From: Bin87 sp965243255
GTDB taxonomy: Bacteria > Chloroflexota > Dehalococcoidia > Lucifugimonadales > UBA3495
Assembly: GCA_965243255.1 (NCBI GenBank)
Contig: CBDEUH010000004.1
Location: 2,542,001-2,606,000 of the forward strand
DNA length: 64,000 nucleotides
Direction of reading: 5' to 3'
Both the position numbers and the translations under genes were made by a program. Position 1 is the stretch's first letter. Every line of letters starts with the position of its first letter. Positions 16,046-26,056 of this stretch are shown here, one piece after another. Below the pieces are notes generated by a model. That model worked only from the letters and a program-made list of their open reading frames with translations. It had not been told where the DNA came from and ran no database searches.

Positions 16046-17039
16046 TTTCCTGCGCTCCGTTCAGGGGGTGCCAGCAGGCCGCCCATTGGCTGCCTCGCTG
16101 GGCTTGGGGCGGGAACTCCCGCCGACATTCCTCGGTGGCGTGGGCACAGCGGGGATGGAAGGGGCATCCGGTGGGAAGGTTGACCAGATTGGGCGGCTCG
16201 CCGGGCAGAGTCGCCAGGGCCTTCTTTGCGCCGCCGACGCTGGGGAAGGAGGACAGGAGGCCGGCCGTGTAGGGGTGCATGGGGGCGCGGAAAACGTCGG
16301 CGGTGTCGCCGAGTTCCACCAGGCGGCCGGCGTACATCACGCCGGTGCGGTCGGTTACCTCGGCCACCGCGCCGATGTCGTGGGTGATGTAGATCATAGC
16401 CATGCTGAGCTGGCGCTGCACTCCCTTCAGCTCGCGGAGGATGCGGTCCTGCACGATGACGTCGAGGGCGGTGGTGGGCTCGTCGGCGATGATGACGGCC
16501 GGGTCGCAGGCCAGGGCCATGGCGATGACGGCGCGCTGGCGCATACCGCCGCTGAACTCGTGGGGGTAGCGGTCCATCAGCTGCGGGTCCAGCCCCACCA
16601 TGCGGAACAGGCGGGCGACTCGCTGGCGAGCCTGGGTGGTGGTTTCCTCGATGGCGTGGGCCTCGATGGCCTCCACGACCTGCTGGCCGACGCGGTACAC
16701 GGGGTCGAGGGAGTTCATGGCGGCCTGGAACACCATGGCCATCCGGCGCCACCGGAAGCGTCGGATCTCCTCTTCGGGCATGGACAGCAAATCGTGGCCT
16801 TCCAGCAGTACCTGGCCGGAGGTAAGGCGTCCGTTATCGGGCAGCAGGCGCATCAGGCAGTTGGCGACGGAGGTCTTGCCGCAGCCGGACTCGCCCACCA
16901 ATCCCAGGGACTGGCCGCGGGCCAGTTCGAAGCTCACCGACTGCACCGCCGGCACGGGGCCCTGGCGCGTCAGGTAGGACAGGGACAGGTCAACCACCTT
17001 GAGGACGGGTTGGTTGTCGGCGGCGGTCATCGGCATCAT
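16032..17039 (-). CDS. Oligopeptide/dipeptide ABC transporter ATP-binding protein (DppD/OppD type)
   Basis: A 335-residue ATPase. Walker A GESGCGKTSVAN lies near residue 42, FQAAMNSLDPVYRVG is the Q-loop, FSGGMRQRAVIAMAL the signature and VIIADEPTTALD Walker B. The C-terminus carries HPYTAGLLSSFP and the GCPFHPRCAHATEEC cysteine block of this transporter family. The ATG at 17039 overlaps the permease stop (ATGATG over TGA), so the two are translationally coupled; an ATG at 17030 is an alternative. It would heterodimerise with the DppF-type ATPase. Confidence 0.93.
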   Translation of the reverse strand: MMPMTAADNQPVLKVVDLSLSYLTRQGPVPAVQSVSFELARGQSLGLVGESGCGKTSVANCLMRLLPDNGRLTSGQVLLEGHDLLSMPEEEIRRFRWRRMAMVFQAAMNSLDPVYRVGQQVVEAIEAHAIEETTTQARQRVARLFRMVGLDPQLMDRYPHEFSGGMRQRAVIAMALACDPAVIIADEPTTALDVIVQDRILRELKGVQRQLSMAMIYITHDIGAVAEVTDRTGVMYAGRLVELGDTADVFRAPMHPYTAGLLSSFPSVGGAKKALATLPGEPPNLVNLPTGCPFHPRCAHATEECRREFPPQAQRGSQWAACWHPLNGAQESDQS

Positions 17040-18061
17040 CCATCGTGACGCCGCAACCGGGGGTTGACCACCTCGTCCAGGGCGCGGCCCACCAGGTAGA
17101 AGGCGCTGCACAGCAAGGTGATGGACGCGCCGGCCGGGACGATGAGCCACCAGTAGTTGGCGCCGGCGAGCAGGTAGCCGCCGGTGTTGGCGGTGTGAAT
17201 CATGATGCCCCAGCTCATCCTGATGTCCAGCAGGCCGAGGAAGGACAGCACGGCCTCGGCGAAGATGGCGCCGGTAACCGTGAACATCATGTAGAGCAGC
17301 GACAGGGGCAGCAGATTGGGGATGATGTGTACGAATATGACGTGGAAGTGGCTGCCGCCGGCGGCCCGGGCGGCCTCGATGTAGGGTTTGACCCGGATGC
17401 TCAGGGCCTGGGATTTGAGGATGATGGCGGTGCCGCCGAAACCTCCCAATAAGCCGATAATCAGCGCCAGGTAGAACAGGTTCAGGTTGAACAGGGCGCT
17501 GAGCACGATGAGCAGGGAGATGCCGGGTAGGGCGATGATGAGATCGGCCAGGCGCATCAGCAGGGAGTCCACGATCCCGCCGTAGTAGGCGGCGACCGCG
17601 CCCACCGTGGTAGCAATGCCCACGGTGACCAGGGCAGCGGTGATGCCCAGGATGAACTCGGACCTGGTGCTGAACAAGAGCTGGCTCAGTATGTCGCGGC
17701 CCAGGGAGTCGGTGCCCAGCGGGTGCCTCCAGTCGGGGGACGCGGGATGGTCAAATCGGTCGAAGGCGTAGCCGGTTACCGGGTCGTACACGTCGGGCGA
17801 CCACACGGTTGCCATCAGTATGGGATGGGAGAGGGCCATCAGGGCGAAGATGGCGATGATGACCAGGGACAGCACGCCGATGCGACTCTCCACGAATACG
17901 GCCCAGCCATCGCGCAGGGAGCGACCCGCCATCCGCAGGCGCACCAGGGCCAGCCCGGCGCCACCGGCGGAACCGCGGCCCTGGCCTAGCTCCGGGGCAT
18001 CTTCGAATAGAGACGTGCCTTCGCCCAGGGGCGGCGGTGGATTGGGGGGCTGCTCACGCAT
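17036..18061 (-). CDS. Peptide-type ABC transporter permease (DppC/OppC type)
   Basis: A 341-residue inner-membrane permease. There is a cytoplasmic N-terminal tail of about 55 residues, a first transmembrane segment near GVLSLVIIAIFALMALS, a periplasmic loop with DWRHPLGTDSLGRDILSQ (the family signature) and several further segments. The EAA coupling loop is YIEAARAAGGSHFHVIFVH. A TTG at 18076 directly overlaps the upstream stop, but the ATG at 18061 is preferred. The tail contains a Pro-rich PPNPPPPLGEG stretch that is unusual for the family. Confidence 0.92.
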   Translation of the reverse strand: MREQPPNPPPPLGEGTSLFEDAPELGQGRGSAGGAGLALVRLRMAGRSLRDGWAVFVESRIGVLSLVIIAIFALMALSHPILMATVWSPDVYDPVTGYAFDRFDHPASPDWRHPLGTDSLGRDILSQLLFSTRSEFILGITAALVTVGIATTVGAVAAYYGGIVDSLLMRLADLIIALPGISLLIVLSALFNLNLFYLALIIGLLGGFGGTAIILKSQALSIRVKPYIEAARAAGGSHFHVIFVHIIPNLLPLSLLYMMFTVTGAIFAEAVLSFLGLLDIRMSWGIMIHTANTGGYLLAGANYWWLIVPAGASITLLCSAFYLVGRALDEVVNPRLRRHDG

Positions 18062-18076
18062 GGGACAAGGGATCAA

Positions 18077-19228
18077 TCACTGGTAGCGAATCCTGGGGTC
18101 GAGGTACACGTACAGCACGTCCACGATGACGTGGGCGAGGAGGGAGAACAGGCCGATGAAAACCATGGCGCCCATGACCAGGGGCAAATCCTCGGAGCGT
18201 ACCGCCTGGAGCAGGGTCATTCCGGTGCCGGGCCAGGAGAACACGCCCTCGATGATGACGCTGCCGTCGATGGCGAAAATGAGGCTATACACCAGGCTGG
18301 TAATCACCGGAAGGAGGGCGTTGCGGGCGGCGTGGCGGTCGCGCACCACCTTTTCGGGCAGGCCCTTGGCGCGGGCGGCCATCACATAGTCCTCCCGCAT
18401 GGTTTCGAGCATACTGTTGCGGGTCAGCAGCATGGTGCCGGCAAAGGAGATGAGGGTGAGGGTAGCGATGGGCAGGATCATGTGGCGCAGTATGTCCAGG
18501 GCCAGGTAGCCGATTCCGGTGAAGGCCCAGGCAACCGGGATGGCCACGGCGCCGGCGGCGACGATGAGGAGGGGCATCCGGCCCGCGCCTAAGCGCCCCA
18601 ACTTCCTGGTCACCAGCAGCGTCAGGAAGGAGAAGACGACGAAGGCCGCGGCCGTGGCCAGCATATAGCTGAAGACGTGGTTGGCGGTTACCTCTGCGCC
18701 GCGCCAGATGAGGGGGTCGAGGAACTTGCCCACGGGCAGCCAGCCCAGCTTGAAGGCGAAGATCCAGATCATCATGAGGGCGAAGGCCGGTGTGAACGCG
18801 GTGAACAGGGTGGCACCGGAGATGGTGGCGGCATACTCCAGCACGCCGCCCCGACGCCAAGCGATGGCCTTACCCAGGAAGAAGCCGAGATAGAAGGACA
18901 CAGCCGTGGCCGAAAGGAAGAGCACCATGGTGCGGGGCAGGCGCTCGGCCAGCACCTCCATCACCGGGCGGGGATAGTGGCCGAAGGATACGCCAAAGTT
19001 CCCTGTGAAGGTGTTCTTCATGTGAATCAGGTACTGCTGCCAGAGGGGTTTGTCCAGGCCGAAGGAGGCTTTGATCTGCTCGCGGGCTTCGGCGGGAATG
19101 TCGGGATTGAGGGAGTAGAAGGCGGCGTAGTCGCCGGGCTGGGCCTGCACGAGGAAGAAGGCCAGCGTGACAATCAGGAAGAGGGTCAGGACCATTTGGC
19201 CGGCCCGACGCGCCAGGTATCCGGTCAT
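18077..19228 (-). CDS. Peptide-type ABC transporter permease (DppB/OppB type)
   Basis: A 383-residue inner-membrane permease with an N-terminal transmembrane segment near MVLTLFLIVTLAFFLVQ, the conserved GDYAAFYSLNPDIPAE loop, FGVSFGHYPRPVMEVL and the EAA loop MREDYVMAARAKGLPEKVV. The closing segment FIGLFSLLAHVIVDVLYVYLDPRI (in two parts) is characteristic of DppB. It is about 50 residues longer than E. coli DppB because of extra segments near residues 200-250. It lies between the binding protein and DppC-type permease genes in the standard order. Confidence 0.92.
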   Translation of the reverse strand: MTGYLARRAGQMVLTLFLIVTLAFFLVQAQPGDYAAFYSLNPDIPAEAREQIKASFGLDKPLWQQYLIHMKNTFTGNFGVSFGHYPRPVMEVLAERLPRTMVLFLSATAVSFYLGFFLGKAIAWRRGGVLEYAATISGATLFTAFTPAFALMMIWIFAFKLGWLPVGKFLDPLIWRGAEVTANHVFSYMLATAAAFVVFSFLTLLVTRKLGRLGAGRMPLLIVAAGAVAIPVAWAFTGIGYLALDILRHMILPIATLTLISFAGTMLLTRNSMLETMREDYVMAARAKGLPEKVVRDRHAARNALLPVITSLVYSLIFAIDGSVIIEGVFSWPGTGMTLLQAVRSEDLPLVMGAMVFIGLFSLLAHVIVDVLYVYLDPRIRYQ

Positions 19229-19301
19229 CCGAGTGTTCTCCCCGACACGGGCTGGATTGGTCAGGAGGTTGATTGGTCCGGGGCTCGTGCCGGGCCGGCG
19301 G

Positions 19302-21359
19302 CTACTTGAAGTGCACCAGCGTGGTCATACCGGAGGCGCTCTGGAGTCCGCCCCAGGTTTCGGTGTAGGGATAGTCAACGCGACCGCTGCGGTAGGCTTC
19401 GACCAGGGGAGTGTCGAACAGAACGACGTAGGGCAGGTCTTCGGCCAGGAACGCCTGCATCTCGAAAACCTGTTGACGGGCCGACTCCAGGTCGGTTTCG
19501 GCCAGCAGTCGGTCAGCCAGCCGGTCGAACTCCGGGTTGTTGTAGCCGCCGGCGTTGTGGCCTTCCAGTCCGGAGTGGCGGCTGTGGAAGAAGGCTTCCA
19601 GGTAGTCGGGGTAGGCGGTCAACTTCCAGCCCAGGATCCACATATCGAAGTCCTGGCGGTTGAAGACCTTGTCCACGATGAGGTTGAAGCCGGTGAGGTC
19701 GGCCCGCACGGGGATGCCGACTTCGTTGAGCCACCGCTCGATCCAGATGGCGAAGGTGGAGCGCAGGGGGTCGTAGCCTGGGCTGGGGGCCAGGATCTCC
19801 ATGGCGGGCATGGGCTCGCCGTTGGGCATCCGCAAGCCTTCTCCGGCCTGCTCGACGAACCGTCCGTCCTCGCTGATGCGGGGCTCGGTCTCCCAGGTGA
19901 AGCCGGCGTCTTTCATCAATTGAATGGCCTGGGCGATGCGCTCGCCGCGGCTCAAACCCTTGCCGATGAGGGGGACGTCGGGGTTGTACCAGGCGCGGTT
20001 GCCCTCGGGCACGGTGGTGTACATGGGGATGGCCACGCCCTGGAGCACGGTGCTGGTGAGAAATTCCTTGTCGATGAGAGTTGCCACGGCTTGGCGGAAG
20101 GCCTTGTTGCCCATGGGTTCCTTGCGGAAGTTGAAGCTGAGATACCGCATACCGTCGGAGGCGTTTTCAATTACGGCCAGTCCGTCCTCGCCCCCCAGCT
20201 GTTCCTGCAAGCCTCGGGAAAGGCCGAGGGGATTCAGCATGAAGTCGATGTCGCCCTTCTTCAGGGCCAGCACCGTGGCGTCCTGGCTGCTGTAGATGGA
20301 ATAGATGGCGCTGTCGGCGTAGGGGCCGACGGTGTACTCCAGGGTCTTGTCGCCGGCGGGTTCGCCGTAGGCGGCGAATTCGTAGGCGCCCGGCTTGGAT
20401 TCGGCGTAGGCGCCGTTAGCGTACTGGGCGACCACGCTGTCGGCGAAGTAGTAGTCGGGGTTGCGTTCTTTTTCGGCGAAGGCGCCGCGCTCCCACCGGG
20501 TGAAGCCGAATCCCCCGGAGGTGGGTTCATCCTGGGGGACGTGGGCGTAGAGGGCCTTTTGCTGCTCGACGATTTCGCCGGCCTGTTTCGCATCGGCTAC
20601 TACGGGTTCCCAGTAGGCTTTGGGGAAGATGGGCATGAAGGCCATTCCGAACTGCCAGCGGGCCAGTCCGGGCTCCTGCTTGAAGTAGATTTTGAGTCGA
20701 TAGGGGTCCAGCGCTTCGGCGTGGTCGAAGTAATCGGGGTCAACTATGGACGGCCAGTTGCCGGAAAGCTGCAGGTCGGCAACGGTATGGGCGGTGAAGA
20801 CGAAATCATCGGCGGTTACGTCATTGCCGTCGCTCCACTTCACGCCCGGCTTCAGGGGAATCTCGGTGGTCCAGAGGTTCTGGCCGCCGACGGTTTCCTC
20901 GGTCAGGGGCGTGGGGAAATCCTGGGCCAGGGACGGCACCCAGTCATAGCGCTGGGCGGAGTAGGAGTAGAGGGAAGGCTTGCTGCCGCCGAGGACGTAT
21001 GAGTTCCAGATGGTCCCGTCGGGCCCGAGGTACGTCCAGTAGTTGGTGGTGGTCAGGTCGGCGGAGATGCCCAGCTGGTACACCTCGTCGGTTGCGGGCT
21101 TGGTTACATCGCTGGCGGTGGAGGGTTCCGGCGTAGCCACGGCGGGCTGCTGGTCCGGCGTGGGGTCGGGAGCCTGGTCGGAGGTGGCGGACGTTTGGCC
21201 GGTTGGGGTGGATGCGTCGGGGCCGGGCGTGGCGGTTACCACTACCTCCACCTCCACCTCTCTCACCACTTCTTCGCGAACGACCTCCGGGCGGCATCCC
21301 AGCAGGGCGAACATGGACAGCAACAGGGCGCAAATTAATGCGAATTTCACCGAACTCAT
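19302..21359 (-). CDS. ABC transporter substrate-binding lipoprotein (SBP family 5)
   Basis: A 685-residue solute-binding lipoprotein. It starts with a signal peptide ending in the lipobox ALLGC (Cys near residue 22), so it is anchored outside the membrane. A Val/Glu-rich EVVREVEVEVVVTATPG linker and a Thr/Pro-rich spacer of about 60 residues, common in Chloroflexi lipoproteins, precede the SBP_bac_5 domain. Domain marks are PLKPGVKWSDGNDVTADDFVF and FRQAVATLIDKEFL. The ATG at 21359 has GGGAGGAAA before it. The ligand may be a peptide, nickel or another organic solute; it is the first gene of the importer operon. Confidence 0.92.
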   Translation of the reverse strand: MSSVKFALICALLLSMFALLGCRPEVVREEVVREVEVEVVVTATPGPDASTPTGQTSATSDQAPDPTPDQQPAVATPEPSTASDVTKPATDEVYQLGISADLTTTNYWTYLGPDGTIWNSYVLGGSKPSLYSYSAQRYDWVPSLAQDFPTPLTEETVGGQNLWTTEIPLKPGVKWSDGNDVTADDFVFTAHTVADLQLSGNWPSIVDPDYFDHAEALDPYRLKIYFKQEPGLARWQFGMAFMPIFPKAYWEPVVADAKQAGEIVEQQKALYAHVPQDEPTSGGFGFTRWERGAFAEKERNPDYYFADSVVAQYANGAYAESKPGAYEFAAYGEPAGDKTLEYTVGPYADSAIYSIYSSQDATVLALKKGDIDFMLNPLGLSRGLQEQLGGEDGLAVIENASDGMRYLSFNFRKEPMGNKAFRQAVATLIDKEFLTSTVLQGVAIPMYTTVPEGNRAWYNPDVPLIGKGLSRGERIAQAIQLMKDAGFTWETEPRISEDGRFVEQAGEGLRMPNGEPMPAMEILAPSPGYDPLRSTFAIWIERWLNEVGIPVRADLTGFNLIVDKVFNRQDFDMWILGWKLTAYPDYLEAFFHSRHSGLEGHNAGGYNNPEFDRLADRLLAETDLESARQQVFEMQAFLAEDLPYVVLFDTPLVEAYRSGRVDYPYTETWGGLQSASGMTTLVHFK

Positions 21360-21447
21360 CAGTCTTTCCTCCCGCGTCAGCAGGGCGAATCTATCACGTC
21401 GGGCAGGGCAGGGCAAGAAAGCAGGTTGGCGCGGCGACGTGGGATCC

Positions 21448-24400
21448 TCAACGCCAGTCATGGACGGCGGGCATGGGCACGCTGGGGTGAATGCCCCGCA
21501 CGTGGGAGGCGATTACGTTGGAGGTTCCATCCCACCGGGATATGGTACCTCGCACCAGCAGCACCTGGCTGCCCAGGTGGCGGCGGTTTTCCTGGAAGAC
21601 CTGGGGCCAGAGGATGACCTGGACGTCTCCGGTCTCGTCCTCGATGGTTACGAAGACGGTGCTGTCCTCGCCCCTGGGGTGCTGCCGGGCGATGGGCCAG
21701 CCGGCGACCAGGACTTCCGCTCCATCGGGGGCGTGGTCCACGGCGGCGGCGGGCAGCACGTCGGCGGCGAGGCTGGGGCGGACGAATTCCATGAGGTGCC
21801 CATTGGGGTAGATGTCCAAGACGCGGTACTCGCCGGCCATCTTCTCGCGGGCGGTGAAGTCGTGAAGGTTGGGTACGTTTCCATCCACGGCGCCGGCGAA
21901 GGCCCGCTGACCGTTGCGGCCGGGCCGGATGCCCAGGCCGGCGTCCCAGAGAGCCCGGCGGCGGTTGGGCGTAAGAGCGTCGAAGGCGCCGGCCATCACC
22001 AGGGATTCCACGGCCTGGGGTTTCAGCCCGGTGCGCCGCACCAGGTCGGCGGCGCCGGCGTAGGGGCCGCGCTCCTCGCGCTCTTTGACGATGAGGGCCG
22101 CCGAAGCTGCTCCCACGTCCTTGATGAACCGCAGGCCCAACAGCAGTGAGTCGGCGCAGGGGATGCAGTCCACGCCGCTGCGGTTGACGCAGGGATTGAG
22201 GAAGGGTACGCCGAAACGGCGGGCGTCCTGCTTCAGCGTCTCCACCGGGTAGAAGCCCATGGGCTGCTGGTTGATCAGGGCCACGAAGAACTCCAGGGGG
22301 TGATACCGCTTCAGCCAGGCGGCCTGGTAGGCGGTAACCGCGAAGGCGTGGGAATGGCTTTCCGGGAACATGTACTGTCCGTTGATCTTGGCGAAAATCC
22401 GCTGGGCGACAGCCTCGGGCACGCCTCTCTGCTGGGCCATATCCAGGAAGCGGGCGCGATGACGGGCGATGAGATGGTCGTTGTTGGGTTTGGCGAAGGC
22501 GCGCCGGATTTCATCGGCCTGAGCGGCGGTCATGCCGGCCACGTCCCTGATGAGCTGGACCACCTGCTCCTGCCAGACGATGATGCCGTAGCCCCGCTCC
22601 AGGGCGCGCTTTTCCAGGGGATGGTCGTAGTCCCAGGGGGCGCCGTGGCGGTAGCGCTCCACGAACTGGCTCACGGCGCTGCCCTGGACGCCGACACCGG
22701 GACGAATGAGGGCCACCTGATAGGCCAGGTCGAGGAGGTTGCGGGATTGCAGGCGCTGGGCCATCTTCAGCTGGGCCGGGGATTGGAGCAGGAACACGCC
22801 CTTGGATTTTCCCTGGTTGATCATGTCGTACACCGAGGGGTCGTCGGGGCTGACCCGGCCCAGGTCGGGACGGCGGCCCTGCTTCGCTTCGATGAGGTCC
22901 AGGGCCTCTTCGAGCTGGTCCAGCACCGGCAGGGAGAGGAGGTCGATCTTGGCGAAGTTGGCGTCGGCGACGGAGTCCTTGTTCCAGTCCATGATGTAAC
23001 GTCCGGGGGTGGCTCCGGCCCGGATGGGGACCATTTCGGGCAGGGGTTCGCTGCTCAGAACCATGCCGCCCACGTGTTGTCCCAGGCTGCGGGGCGCGTG
23101 CATCAGCTGGGGGGCCAGGTCGGCCAGTTCGCGCCAGCCGGGAGCGTCCACCCGGTCGCGGAAATCGGGCAGGGCGAGCATTTCGTCGCGCAGCCTGGAC
23201 CCGTCGCGGGAGAGCTGGCGGGAGAGACGTTTGAGGTCCTCTTTGGGCAGACCCAGGGCCTTGCCCAGGTCCTGGACGATGCCCTTGGCTGAGTAGGTGG
23301 AAACGGCTCCGGCGAGGACGGCGTGCTCCGGGCCGAAGCGTTGATGCACCCGGCCGATGAGTTCGTCGCGCAGAGCGCGGGGGAAGTCCAGGTCGATGTC
23401 GGGCAGCAGGCTGGTGTCCTCGGAGATGAACCGTTCCAGGGTCAGGCCCCAGCGCAGGGGGTCAACGTGGCTGATGCCGGTGAGGTAGCCCACCAGGAGG
23501 GCGACCGAGGAACCTCGCCCCCGGCCTGGCGGCCGTTCCTCGATGGGAATCTCCGGGTGGGCCAGGCCTTTCTCCTCCATGATTTGCTGGGCCAGCATGA
23601 CGATCTCGCGGTAGAGCAGGAGGAATCCGGCCAGGCCGTGGCTTTCAATCAGCCGGAACTCTTCGTCCAGGCGTTCGCGCACCTGGGGGGATACCGTCCC
23701 GTAGCGACGCTGGGCGGCTTCCAGGCAGAGGCGTTCCAGGTAGGTCCGGGGAGTGTAGCCTTCGGGCACGGCGGCGTCGGGCAGGGTATAGCCGAGGTCA
23801 TCTGCCAGGTTGAAATGGCATTGCGCGGCGATTCCGACGGTGTTGGCGATGGCCTGGGGGTACTCCGGGAAGAGGGCTGCCGTCTCCGCCGGGGATTTCA
23901 GGCAGAGGTGGTGGTTGGGCTGCAAGTAGGGCAGCGCCTGCTCGATGGTGGTGTTGCGGCGGGCGGCGACCAGGGCGTGTTGCAGACGGGAACGCTCCGG
24001 GCGGTGGTAGAGGACGTCGTTGGTGGCAACGATTGGGGCGCCGACTTCGCGGGCCAGGGCGGCCAACTCCCGGTTGCGCTGGGTATCTCCCTTCAGGAGG
24101 TTCTGCTGGAGTTCCACGTACACTGCCTCAGGGCCAAACCATTCCCGGTAGTCGTTGAGGAGGCGGCGGGCGTCCTGGCGGCAGTCTTGCGCCAGCAGCC
24201 GGGACAGGGGGCCGTCGCGTCCGCCGGTGAGCAGGGTCACGCCGCCGGCGTGTTCGGGCAGGTGGGCGGGAGCCAGCCGGGGTTCGCGACGGTCGTGGGC
24301 GTTGGCCAGGGTGAAGAGTCGGGAGATGTTGGCATAACCCTGGCGGTTCCTGGCCAGCAGGACGATGCGGGAGCAGTCGGACAGGGTAAGCTCGCCGCCG

Positions 24401-24591
24401 GTGATGGGGCGGATGTCCAGGCTGCAGGCCAGGCGGGCGAACTCCAGGGCGCCGCACAGGTTGACGTCGGTGAGGGCGAGGGCGGGATAGCCGTACTCGC
24501 CGGCCTGGGCCAGCAACTCGTGGACGTGGGATGCGCCGGTTCCGAATGAATAAAAGCTCTTGGCGTGGAGTTCCACGTAGGCGACGGACAC
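21448..24591 (-). CDS. dnaE2: Error-prone DNA polymerase III alpha subunit (DnaE2/ImuC)
   Basis: A 1047-residue C-family polymerase of the DnaE2 group, which carries out mutagenic bypass synthesis with ImuB. Order: a PHP domain (residues 1-210), the palm with catalytic PDIDLDF (397-403) and KID (548-550), the helix-hairpin-helix region, then an OB domain with VLVAGWPIARQHPRGEDSTV. It ends MPAVHDWR, like the basic/aromatic tail of other DnaE2 proteins. The first PHP metal motif reads ELHAKSFYSF, so the second His of HxH is Lys, suggesting no metal-dependent proofreading. The gene begins 19 bases after imuB, and both lie behind an SOS box. Confidence 0.92.
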   Translation of the reverse strand: MSVAYVELHAKSFYSFGTGASHVHELLAQAGEYGYPALALTDVNLCGALEFARLACSLDIRPITGGELTLSDCSRIVLLARNRQGYANISRLFTLANAHDRREPRLAPAHLPEHAGGVTLLTGGRDGPLSRLLAQDCRQDARRLLNDYREWFGPEAVYVELQQNLLKGDTQRNRELAALAREVGAPIVATNDVLYHRPERSRLQHALVAARRNTTIEQALPYLQPNHHLCLKSPAETAALFPEYPQAIANTVGIAAQCHFNLADDLGYTLPDAAVPEGYTPRTYLERLCLEAAQRRYGTVSPQVRERLDEEFRLIESHGLAGFLLLYREIVMLAQQIMEEKGLAHPEIPIEERPPGRGRGSSVALLVGYLTGISHVDPLRWGLTLERFISEDTSLLPDIDLDFPRALRDELIGRVHQRFGPEHAVLAGAVSTYSAKGIVQDLGKALGLPKEDLKRLSRQLSRDGSRLRDEMLALPDFRDRVDAPGWRELADLAPQLMHAPRSLGQHVGGMVLSSEPLPEMVPIRAGATPGRYIMDWNKDSVADANFAKIDLLSLPVLDQLEEALDLIEAKQGRRPDLGRVSPDDPSVYDMINQGKSKGVFLLQSPAQLKMAQRLQSRNLLDLAYQVALIRPGVGVQGSAVSQFVERYRHGAPWDYDHPLEKRALERGYGIIVWQEQVVQLIRDVAGMTAAQADEIRRAFAKPNNDHLIARHRARFLDMAQQRGVPEAVAQRIFAKINGQYMFPESHSHAFAVTAYQAAWLKRYHPLEFFVALINQQPMGFYPVETLKQDARRFGVPFLNPCVNRSGVDCIPCADSLLLGLRFIKDVGAASAALIVKEREERGPYAGAADLVRRTGLKPQAVESLVMAGAFDALTPNRRRALWDAGLGIRPGRNGQRAFAGAVDGNVPNLHDFTAREKMAGEYRVLDIYPNGHLMEFVRPSLAADVLPAAAVDHAPDGAEVLVAGWPIARQHPRGEDSTVFVTIEDETGDVQVILWPQVFQENRRHLGSQVLLVRGTISRWDGTSNVIASHVRGIHPSVPMPAVHDWR

Positions 24592-24610
24592 GGGAAGGCC
24601 TCCGATTGCG

Positions 24611-26056
24611 CTACGGGTCCTGCCGGAACCAGCGGTTCTCGCGCCGGTCCCGGAACAGGGTTACTTCCCCACCGTCCTCCCTTCCGACCCGGTAGTAGTT
24701 CCTGGCCAGGGGTTGGGGCATCCACCACAGGTCGAAGCACCAGCGGTCTTCGACGTGGGCCACCCGCTGCCAGCGATTCCCCAGCTGCACCGCCGCCGGT
24801 TCGCCCTCCGGGCCCTCGCGGACGGCCACCGGGGACGGCAGCGACAGGGGGCGTATTTCGCCGGCGCCGGAGGGGTCCAGGGGGACCTGCATGGCGCGCA
24901 GCTCGGGGGCCGGGTGCCAGGGGGCCACCGGCACCACGCGGTAGAGGGCGGGTTTGCCGCCCATGCGAGCTTGAAGCTGCCGCTCCGCCTCGGCCAGGCG
25001 CCCCTCCCGGTCGCCCCGCAGGTCGGACAGCAGGCTCAACTGGGCGCCGGACTCCCCGGTGATGCCGGACAGGGTCATGGCGACTTCCTCGACCGGAGCC
25101 CGGGGATGGTCGCTTTCCAGTTGACCGCGCAGGATGCGGGAGGCCCGCTGCCAGTCGCCCACACCGCGCCTGAAGTGGAAGTCCTTCTGCCAGGGCGCGG
25201 CCTGGTAGAGGGTGCATTCTAGGCCGGCTCCGCCGGCGTAGCGGCCGCGCATTCGAGGCTGGGCGTAGGCGCGTCGCAGGAGGGTGTCCACCGCGGCCAG
25301 CAGGAGTTCCAGGGACGCCGAGGCGAAGGGCAGGGGGACGTGTTCCACGACGGGTTCCTCGTGCCTGAGGGGAACCAGGGGAGAATCGTCGATGCCATGG
25401 GCCAGCTGCCACGCTCGCTGACCCTGCGGGCCGAAGCGGCTAATCAGCGCTTCTGGCTTCATCTCCGCCACGTCGCCCAGGGTGTGCAGTCCCAAGCAGC
25501 GCATCTCTTCCTTGACGGCAGGGGGAAGGGGCAGCAGGTCAACGGAGTGAGGGGCGAGGAAATCAGCCGCCGCCGGGGGAACCCGGACGGACCCCAGGGT
25601 CTGGCTGGTGCGGGCGGCCACGTAAGCGGGGAACTTGGCGTTGCCCACGCCGACCCTGGGCGCCAGGTACTGCGGCGGCGCGTTGAGCAGGGTGGTTACC
25701 AGCCGGGCCTCATCGCGATAGAGGGCTTCCAGCCCGTCCAGGCGGACGTAGGCGGCGCCCAGCTCGGCACCTTCCACCCGGTCGCTGACTCTTTGCAGGG
25801 AAAGGAGAACCCGGTGAAACTCTCGCCGGTAGGCCGCTTCGTCGGCTTCGAGAACTGCGCCGCCGGCCTGGCGGGACAGGGCCTGCTCCAGGGTCATGCC
25901 GGGGGCTACGTTGGACGCCGCGGGGAAATGGTCGATGACCTGGGGGCGGCCCCGGGAGCGGTCAACGATGATGACGGGACGGTCCTCCAGGTGGGGCTGC
26001 CTTCGCATCTCCACCTTGGCCCGGAGATGGGTAACCAGGACGCAGGCGATTTTCAT
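24611..26056 (-). CDS. imuB: ImuB, Y-family polymerase-like mutasome subunit
   Basis: A 481-residue protein with the Y-family polymerase fold but without its catalytic acids. The first motif, usually DMDxFFASVE, reads VTHLRAKVEM, and the usual SIDEAYLD reads LGAAYVRLDG. That is the hallmark of ImuB, which bridges DnaE2 to the sliding clamp. A clamp-binding candidate AQLSLLSD lies near residue 358. The frame extends upstream to 26629 through antisense of the neighbouring gene, but the ATG at 26056 is where homology begins. An SOS box lies about 100 bases upstream. No imuA gene is present in the window. Confidence 0.88.
   Translation of the reverse strand: MKIACVLVTHLRAKVEMRRQPHLEDRPVIIVDRSRGRPQVIDHFPAASNVAPGMTLEQALSRQAGGAVLEADEAAYRREFHRVLLSLQRVSDRVEGAELGAAYVRLDGLEALYRDEARLVTTLLNAPPQYLAPRVGVGNAKFPAYVAARTSQTLGSVRVPPAAADFLAPHSVDLLPLPPAVKEEMRCLGLHTLGDVAEMKPEALISRFGPQGQRAWQLAHGIDDSPLVPLRHEEPVVEHVPLPFASASLELLLAAVDTLLRRAYAQPRMRGRYAGGAGLECTLYQAAPWQKDFHFRRGVGDWQRASRILRGQLESDHPRAPVEEVAMTLSGITGESGAQLSLLSDLRGDREGRLAEAERQLQARMGGKPALYRVVPVAPWHPAPELRAMQVPLDPSGAGEIRPLSLPSPVAVREGPEGEPAAVQLGNRWQRVAHVEDRWCFDLWWMPQPLARNYYRVGREDGGEVTLFRDRRENRWFRQDP

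Noticed and set aside
22300..24549. Plus-strand frames over dnaE2
   Set aside because: Antisense of a full-length polymerase with intact catalytic motifs.
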